Source: CAWDDA01 sp963813345 (lineage in GTDB: Bacteria; Acidobacteriota; Blastocatellia; RBC074). Taken from it: a stretch of 64,000 nt of DNA. How positions within the stretch are numbered: position 1 is the first letter of the stretch; each line of letters begins with the position of its first letter. Shown here in pieces: positions 58,822 through 64,000 of this stretch. Made by a program: the position numbers and the translations under genes. The stretch lies in assembly GCA_963813345.1 (NCBI GenBank), contig CAWEYR010000026.1, positions 1-64,000 of the forward strand, read 5' to 3'. Under the pieces are notes generated by a model, which was given only the letters and a program-made list of their open reading frames with translations, did not search any database and was not told where the DNA came from.

Positions 58822-60278
58822 TACTGTGCCGCCACAACCTTCTGATACGCCTCCAGATACTGGTGCGCCGCCCGGTCCCACGAATGGTCCGCGCTCATAC
58901 CGTTGATTTGCAGACGGCGCCAAAGTTCCGGCCCATGGTAAGCAAGAAGACTCTCATAAAACTTCTCCAAAAGGCGTTCGGCTGAGTATTCATAGAACTT
59001 GAAGCCGTTCCCTTTCCCTGTCGTCCGTTCAAAGTTCGCTATAGTGTCATCCAATCCTCCGACGCCGCGAACTATTGGAACTGTCCCATACTTCAGGCTG
59101 TACATCTGATTCAAGCCGCAGGGCTCGTAAGCCGACGGCATGAGGAACATGTCTGCGCCGGCTTCGATCTTGTGAGCGAGCAGCGTGCTGTATCCGAAGT
59201 AGACTCCGACTTGCGAGGGCCTGGTGTCGCGTGCGTGCTGGAAAAAGTCTTCGTAGTGTTTGCCGCCCGATCCAAGAAGAATGAAGTATGCTCCGGTGTC
59301 CAGAATCCTCCAGATTGCCTCCGCGATGAGATCAATGCCTTTCTGAACTGTGAGTCGTGAAATACTCGCGACAATGGGTGCTTCCAGGTCTTCGGGAAGA
59401 AGAAACTGCCGCAAGAGATCGCGTTTGCACTCGGTCTTGCCCGTGAGATCGTCGATCGAGTAGCGCGCAGCAATATGCCCGTCAACCTCAGGATTCCATT
59501 CAGAGTAATCCACTCCATTCAAGATCCCGAGGAGATCGCCTCGACGCTGCCGCAGCAGTGCATCGAGCTCATTTCCAAATTCCGGCGTTTGAATCTCGTG
59601 CGCGTATCGCCGGCTGACAGTTGAAAGCGCGGTCGCAAACACGAGCCCTGCTTTCAATGCGTTCGCCATCCCATGAAACTCCATCCCGCGTTCGAAAGCG
59701 TCGCCGCCAAACCCGATATGTGGAAGAAGACCCGGGTTGAATAGGCCCTGATACCCAAGGTTGTGGATCGTGAAAAGTGTTGCGGTACGCAAGAAAAACG
59801 GATCGCGATTGTAGACCCTGCGAAGATAAGCAGGAATGAACCCGGTCTGCCAATCGTTGCAATGGATCAGATCGGGAGGTGGTCCGAGCCTTTTTGCAAG
59901 TTCGAGGACTGCGCGGCTGAAAAAGGCAAATCGCTCTGCATCAAAGTCACCATAGCCATAAATGTAACCACGACCAAAGTATTCGTCATTATCGATAAAA
60001 TATACCGGCGCACCGTCGAGATGTGTGAGACGCACGCTGGCGTACTTGACGCCGCCGGCAAAGGGGACAAAGAGATCATTAAGGATGACCTGACCGGAAT
60101 CGTCAGCGACGACGTCACCATGACGCCCACCCATTCCGGTATACCGCGGAGTAACGACGCTGATGTCACAGCCGGCGCGCGCAAGCGCCTTCGGGAGAGC
60201 TCCTGCGACGTCTCCGAGGCCGCCAGTCTTGGAAAATGGGAATACCTCGGAAGCCGCCAGGAAAACACGCATCGGCAT
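58821..60278 (-). CDS. glgA: Glycogen synthase (ADP-glucose type, GT5)
   Basis: A 485-aa enzyme with the N-terminal KTGGLGDVAGALPKAL motif (ADP-glucose binding), NDWQTGFIP, TIHNLGYQG, LNGVDYSEWNP, and the C-terminal catalytic region SRLTVQKGIDL, LMPSAYEPCGLNQMYSLKYGTVP and TGKGNGFKF. It elongates alpha-1,4-glucan using ADP-glucose. The start is ATG 60278 or ATG 60272 (MRVFLAASEVFPFS); a REP-like element ends exactly at the start codon and leaves no good ribosome site for either. Confidence 0.92.
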   Translation of the reverse strand: MPMRVFLAASEVFPFSKTGGLGDVAGALPKALARAGCDISVVTPRYTGMGGRHGDVVADDSGQVILNDLFVPFAGGVKYASVRLTHLDGAPVYFIDNDEYFGRGYIYGYGDFDAERFAFFSRAVLELAKRLGPPPDLIHCNDWQTGFIPAYLRRVYNRDPFFLRTATLFTIHNLGYQGLFNPGLLPHIGFGGDAFERGMEFHGMANALKAGLVFATALSTVSRRYAHEIQTPEFGNELDALLRQRRGDLLGILNGVDYSEWNPEVDGHIAARYSIDDLTGKTECKRDLLRQFLLPEDLEAPIVASISRLTVQKGIDLIAEAIWRILDTGAYFILLGSGGKHYEDFFQHARDTRPSQVGVYFGYSTLLAHKIEAGADMFLMPSAYEPCGLNQMYSLKYGTVPIVRGVGGLDDTIANFERTTGKGNGFKFYEYSAERLLEKFYESLLAYHGPELWRRLQINGMSADHSWDRAAHQYLEAYQKVVAAQ

Positions 60279-60307
60279 GTAGTACCGGCTTCAGCCGGAA
60301 TCTTCAA
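60277..60307. repeat. REP-like element abutting the glgA start
   Basis: GCATGTAGTACCGGCTTCAGCCGGAATCTTC with a CCGGCT/AGCCGG stem, same family as 47630 and 55881. It replaces the expected ribosome-binding region of glgA. Confidence 0.7.
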
Positions 60308-60323
60308 GTAGTTTGAGGGTTAG

Positions 60324-60345
60324 AGTTCAAGCTTCAGCTTGAACT
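60324..60345. repeat. Short perfect hairpin AGTTCAAGC-TTCA-GCTTGAACT
   Basis: Nine-base arms with a four-base loop, between the stop of the sigma54 activator (60353) and the glgA start. It has the same core as the long inverted repeats and may be a minimal terminator. Confidence 0.55.
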
Positions 60346-60352
60346 GCTTAAC

Positions 60353-62289
60353 CTACTTCTTCAGTGCATCCCTGATGTTGAGATTTCGGATGAGGCGATG
60401 GAGGTTGTTGCCGTGAATTCCAAGAAGCCTCGCCGCTTCGGTAACGTTGCCGTCCGCATCGTTGATCGCATCCAGCACGAGTTTCTTTTTGAATTCGGTC
60501 ACGGCATCGTGATAATGGACGCCGCGCAAGTCAGAGGCTGCGTCCCAGCTGTGAGCGCCTTCGTGAATCGCTTCCGGCAGGTCCTCGGGACGAATAAACT
60601 CCGTAGATCCAAGCACGACCGCCCGCTCGATCGCGTTTTCGAGCTCACGCACATTGCCGGGCCAGTCATAAGCGCGAAGAAAATCGCCTGCCTCAGGTGT
60701 AATCCCTTCGATCTTGCGCCCGCAGTTCTTGGCAGCCTTGATATAGAAGTATTTTGCCAGCTCGGGAAGGTCAGAGCGCCGCTCGCGCAGCGGTGGCATT
60801 TCAAATGAAACCACGTTCAACCTGAAATAGAGGTCGCTTCGAAACGAGTTCTGACGGATCATCGATTCAAGGTCGCGGTTTGTGGCTGCTATCAGGCGGA
60901 TATTGGCTTTGATCGGGTGCGTTCCACCAACTCTTTCAAACTCGCGCTCCTGAAGAACGCGCAGCATCTTTGCCTGAAGCAGTGGAGACATTTCACCGAT
61001 CTCATCCAGAAAGATCGTACCGCCCTCTCCGATTTCGAGTTTCCCTTTCTTTTGCGCAACGGCAGTAGTGAACGCACCCCTCTCGTGGCCAAAAAGCTCT
61101 GACTCCAGCAGATTCTCTTGAAGCGTCGCGCAGTTGATCGCAACGAAAGGCATGTTTCGACGCGAGCTGTTGAGGTGAATCGCTCTTGCTGCAAGCTCCT
61201 TACCTGTGCCGGACTCGCCTCGAATCAGAACCGTCGATTCTGTAGGCGCGACACGCGAGATGAACTGATAGACCTCGCGCATTTTGGGGCTGTCGCCAAC
61301 CATGTCGTGATCGATATTGATCTCTTCAACGAGTCGCTGGTTCTCACTCTCGAGCCACTCAAGATAGCGGACGTTTTCGAGGGCAACTGCGGCGACACTG
61401 GAAATCGCCGTCACCAGTTCGAGATGCCCCTGATCAAAATAAGCCGTAGCATCGCTCGTCGTGAGATAGATCGCGCCAAGGACCTTTTTTCGCACAGCGA
61501 TCGGGACGGCGAGAAGCGATCTGATCTTGAACGATACAAGGCTTTTCACCTCGTCAAATTCGGCTCCCTCGAGAACATCGTTGCTCAGGATCGCAACGCC
61601 TTCTCGAAGAACCTGGCGCACGATCGTCGTGCTGACTCTCACCGGACGATCGGCGCCTGCAGTCCGGTCCCAGCCAAACACCATCGGAAAGCTTTCGAGG
61701 TCGATCGGCCCGCGCTCTCCACAAAGAAGAATCGCCCCGTTTTCGGCGGGAACGGCCTCGAATATCATCTCGAAAAGCTCACGAACGAGATTCTCGACTT
61801 TTCGGAGAGATGCGATCGTAGTGCTGATCTTGAGAAGAACGTTCAGGTCTCGGGATAGCCGCTCGCTCGGCGGATGCTTCAGAAGCTTTTCCGGTTGAGC
61901 AAATAGCGTATCTTCATGCCTCAGGCGAACTGTCTCTTTGCTAACTCGGTTCTCTTCTTCGAGGGTGCACGGCGTGGAAGCCGGAGCTGGGGTCGCGATC
62001 GTCATCGAGGAAGAGGAAGACCGAATCGCCGATCACGATCTGATCGCCGTGATGCAGGCGACGCTCCTTGACCGGAACCTTGTTGACTCGGATACCATTG
62101 AAGCTCCCGGCGTCGCGAATTATGAATTCGCCTTCGCTCTGCTCGATAACGCAGTGCCGGCGCGAAACGGACTGATCGGCCAGGAGGATCTTGCTGCCGG
62201 CATCACGACCGATTGTGATGCGAAGCATCCGTAAGCGAAAACGTGCTGCCCTTTTTCGGTCCTTCGATTGCTAAGAGTCGCGGCTCCAT
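60353..62289 (-). CDS. Sigma54-dependent activator: FHA-GAF-AAA-Fis HTH (two frameshifts)
   Basis: Reading from an ATG near 62,289 (MEP...LLAIEGPKKGSTFSL) across a shift near 62,230 gives an FHA domain (IGRDAGSKI, SVSRRHCVI, GSFNGIRVN); a second shift near 61,990 leads to a GAF domain (about 150-300; LLAVPIAVRKKVLGAIYLT), the sigma54 AAA domain with Walker A GESGTGKE, GAFTTA in place of GAFTGA, Walker B GGTIFLDEIGEM and RFDL-type motif SDLYFRLNV, and a Fis-type HTH (VTEAARLLGIHGNNLHRLI). It would activate RpoN promoters in response to a phosphothreonine partner. If the shifts are real, translation could restart at ATG 62005. Confidence 0.85.
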
Positions 62290-62317
62290 CCCTTAAGGCA
62301 AATAAGACTATGCGAGA

Positions 62318-62359
62318 CTATCAATTTCGATAGACTCTATCGGACGCGATAGAGTTTTT
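62318..62359. promoter_or_regulatory. Two adjacent CTATC/GATAG inverted repeats followed by T-run
   Basis: CTATC (62318) with GATAG (62329), and CTCTATC (62335-62341) with GATAGAG (62348-62354), the second followed by TTTTT. It lies just upstream of the sigma54 activator gene and could be an operator for it or, on the plus strand, a terminator. The rest of 62290-62645 shows no gene. Confidence 0.4.
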
Positions 62360-62645
62360 CCTGCTTCAAACAAGTCGCCAACAGGTTTACCGTTCACCCG
62401 CCTCCCGGCTGATCTCTTATTCTGACAGGCATTTAAGCCATGGCCAGGCAATGTCCGAGTGCTGCTTTCGAGAGCTGGCACGCGGGTTGATTAGTCATTA
62501 TCTGTCGCGATCAAAATGATCGCATAGAACATAGCCGATGAGGAAGTATTCGGCAGCCGGGCCGAGTTAAAAGCCGACCTGGAGGCAGTTCCTCTTTGAA
62601 AGATCGATGGAGCAACGAGGCTATTCTGGAGCCTGAGGAGTACAT

Positions 62646-63092
62646 ATGAAGAACCTGACTCGACGCGTTTTGACCTTGTCCTTTTTCGTCGCCATAGCAG
62701 CGAGCGCCGTGCTTGCGCAGGGCCGTGCGAGAGTGACCGCCGATATCCCGTTTGATTTTTCGGTGGGAAACAAGTCGATGCCTGCGGGTAAGTACATTGT
62801 TCAGAAACACTCGACCATGTCACACCTGCTCCAGGTGCAAGGTTGGGATTCGAACAAGAGTGCTTATGTCACGACAAACGACACTATCAAGAACAAGCGG
62901 TCAGAAAAGACCATTCTTGTGTTCCGTCGTTACGGCAGCGACTACTTCCTCGCACAGATGTGGACCGCTGGTGAATCCGCCGGTACTGAGCTCCCGGTGT
63001 CGAAAGCCGAGCGGCAGGCGCGCAAGCACGCTGAGAAGAATATCGCTCAGAATTTGGCCGAGCCGGAGGTCATCACCATCGTAGTCGACTAG
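62646..63092 (+). CDS. Small secreted hypothetical protein of an Acidobacteriota-type family
   Basis: A 148-aa protein with a signal peptide (RVLTLSFFVAIAASAVLAQG), then a beta-rich domain starting ARVTADIPFDFSVGNKSMPAGKYIVQ, with KTILVFRRYGSDYFLAQMWTAG in the middle and a Lys/Arg-rich C-terminal helix (SKAERQARKHAEKN). Such exported proteins with the PFDF-VGN-PAGKY pattern occur in many copies in Acidobacteriota. A GAGGAG ribosome site precedes ATG 62646. Function unknown. Confidence 0.78.
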   Translation: MKNLTRRVLTLSFFVAIAASAVLAQGRARVTADIPFDFSVGNKSMPAGKYIVQKHSTMSHLLQVQGWDSNKSAYVTTNDTIKNKRSEKTILVFRRYGSDYFLAQMWTAGESAGTELPVSKAERQARKHAEKNIAQNLAEPEVITIVVD

Positions 63093-63180
63093 AGATGAAG
63101 GCGGGCCTCACCCCCGCGCCCCCTTGTCGGCTATGTAACGATTTTGCCTGTCCCCCTCCCCCTTTTGCTTCCTCAGCCAT

Positions 63181-63212
63181 CGGCGCCCTGAAGAAATTTT
63201 TTCAGGGCGCCG
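63181..63212 (+). terminator. Strong hairpin terminator
   Basis: CGGCGCCCTGAA (63181-63192) pairs perfectly with TTCAGGGCGCCG (63201-63212), and a short T-rich stretch (AAAGTCTTTTC) follows. It is placed after the secreted protein gene. Confidence 0.65.
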
Positions 63213-63238
63213 AAAGTCTTTTCATTTATCGACCGAGC

Positions 63239-63341
63239 CAAATTTGGAGTGCGGGGACTTGTCACCGCTTTAGACGTCGTGCCTGTACTATTCGCGGCAG
63301 GAGACTAAAGCGGTGACAAGTCCCCGCACTCTAAACTTGGC
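63239..63341. repeat. Inverted repeat TTTGGAGTGCGGGGACTTGTCACCGCTTTA
   Basis: Arms of about 30 bases (GGAGTGCGGGGACTTGTCACCGCTTTA and TAAAGCGGTGACAAGTCCCCGCACTC) are nearly perfect. The stop codon and last 17 codons of thrC lie within the element. Family member at 48879-48962. Confidence 0.8.
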
Positions 63342-64000
63342 TCTGCGCTGCACTATGTCTTCAACGCCGATCATGATCTCGTCGTGCGCTGAAGACACCT
63401 TCGTCACCTGATTAGCAAATCGAGGTTCGAGTCCCAGTGTGCCCTCGTGGTAGCTCACCGTGTAATCGGGATCTTTGAGCGAATGGCCTGTCACAATTGC
63501 GATCACATCTTCGCCCCCACCGATTGCTCCGGCGGCGATCAGCTTTCTGAGCCCGGCAACTGTTACTGCGCCAGCCGGCTCGCATCCGATCCCGTCGAGG
63601 CCGATCACGGCCTTCGCGTCTGCAATCTCCTGTTCACTCACCTGCTCTACATTCCCGTTCATCCATTCGAGGGCGCGGCGCGCTTTCTTCCACGACACGG
63701 GCGCCCCAATCCGAATCGCGGTTGCAAGCGTAGTCGGTCCTTCAACCGGAGTCAGAACCTGGGCGCGCGCGTTCCACATTCGATAAAGCGGGTTGGCTCC
63801 CTCCGCCTGGACGATGGAAAGGCGAGGCATCTTCGATATCAGGCCGCAATCGAACAATTCTCGGAATCCCTTAGCGATCGCGGACGAATTTCCGAGATTT
63901 CCACCTGGGATCACGATCCAATCAGGAGAGCGCCAATTGCGCTGTTGCAGTATTTCGAAAGCAACCGTCTTCTGCCCCTCGAGGCGAAAGGGATTGACTG
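63288..64000 (-). CDS. thrC: Threonine synthase, C-terminal part (runs off the window)
   Basis: The visible part begins mid-protein at the window edge (NPFRLEGQKTVAFEILQQ) and shows the phosphate-binding GGNLGNSSAIAKGF of PLP-dependent threonine synthase, AEGANPLYRMW, ATAIRIGAPVSW and the regulatory-site-like GCEPAGAVTVAGLRKL. It converts O-phosphohomoserine to threonine. The last residues (RAKFRVRGLVTALVSCRE) are encoded by the dispersed inverted repeat and are not conserved. The 5' part lies beyond 64000. Confidence 0.88.
   Translation of the reverse strand, partial: VNPFRLEGQKTVAFEILQQRNWRSPDWIVIPGGNLGNSSAIAKGFRELFDCGLISKMPRLSIVQAEGANPLYRMWNARAQVLTPVEGPTTLATAIRIGAPVSWKKARRALEWMNGNVEQVSEQEIADAKAVIGLDGIGCEPAGAVTVAGLRKLIAAGAIGGGEDVIAIVTGHSLKDPDYTVSYHEGTLGLEPRFANQVTKVSSAHDEIMIGVEDIVQRRAKFRVRGLVTALVSCRE

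Overview
The window reads as two different genomic backgrounds joined near 33.0-33.24 kb. The left part (1-33 kb) is GC-rich and carries large signalling proteins (class III cyclase and winged-helix proteins fused to AAA ATPase and TPR modules), a heme-type sensor kinase operon and a phage-defence island. This gene style resembles large environmental genomes such as Candidatus Entotheonella or other deep proteobacteria-like lineages, but I cannot assign it firmly. The right part (33.2-64 kb) looks like Acidobacteriota: housekeeping genes (nadK, a family A DNA polymerase without 5'-3' exonuclease, purA, trxA-trxB, glgA, thrC), many FHA and zinc-ribbon proteins, and several families of dispersed inverted repeats that are absent from the left part. 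A deoxyhypusine-synthase-like gene lacking its 5' end starts the right part, which fits a contig join.

Layout of the left part: a hypothetical gene facing a pair of secreted TPR proteins (0-3.2 kb); a minus-strand operon of small protein, DUF3365/PAS hybrid histidine kinase, response regulator and response regulator-adenylate cyclase (3.2-7.7 kb); a divergent control region with 11-bp GTAAA direct repeats; a winged-helix/AAA/TPR regulator (8.0-11.0 kb); a remnant of a RutA-like monooxygenase; then a defence island (11.8-25.7 kb). The island contains an IetAS-type AAA ATPase/subtilisin pair and a convergent five-gene operon: DUF499 ATPase, PglZ, DUF1156 adenine methylase, a 174-aa unknown protein and a SNF2 helicase. 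The operon resembles type 3 BREX in content but lacks visible brxA and brxF. It is followed by an Asp/Glu-racemase-superfamily gene with a cysteine hydrolase, a GNAT acetyltransferase, a cyclase/AAA/TPR protein and a class II aldolase.

Layout of the right part: deoxyhypusine-synthase-like gene, zinc-ribbon/DUF2007, inositol monophosphatase, NAD kinase, rhomboid protease, DNA polymerase, MFS, Dabb protein, CNNM/CBS protein, a signalling block (secreted protein, PrsW-FHA, FHA-GAF-SpoIIE, TPR, zinc ribbon, HAD phosphatase, RDD, Ser/Thr kinase-FHA, zinc ribbon-FHA), tRNA-Leu(CAG), an MFS-larA-unknown operon, purA, trxB-trxA, glgA, an FHA-GAF-sigma54 activator, a small secreted protein, and the 3' part of thrC.

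Many genes, including essential ones such as purA and nadK, carry single-base frameshifts. Because they hit housekeeping genes in both parts, most are probably sequence errors. That weakens any claim that a given frameshifted gene, including the defence methylase, is truly dead.
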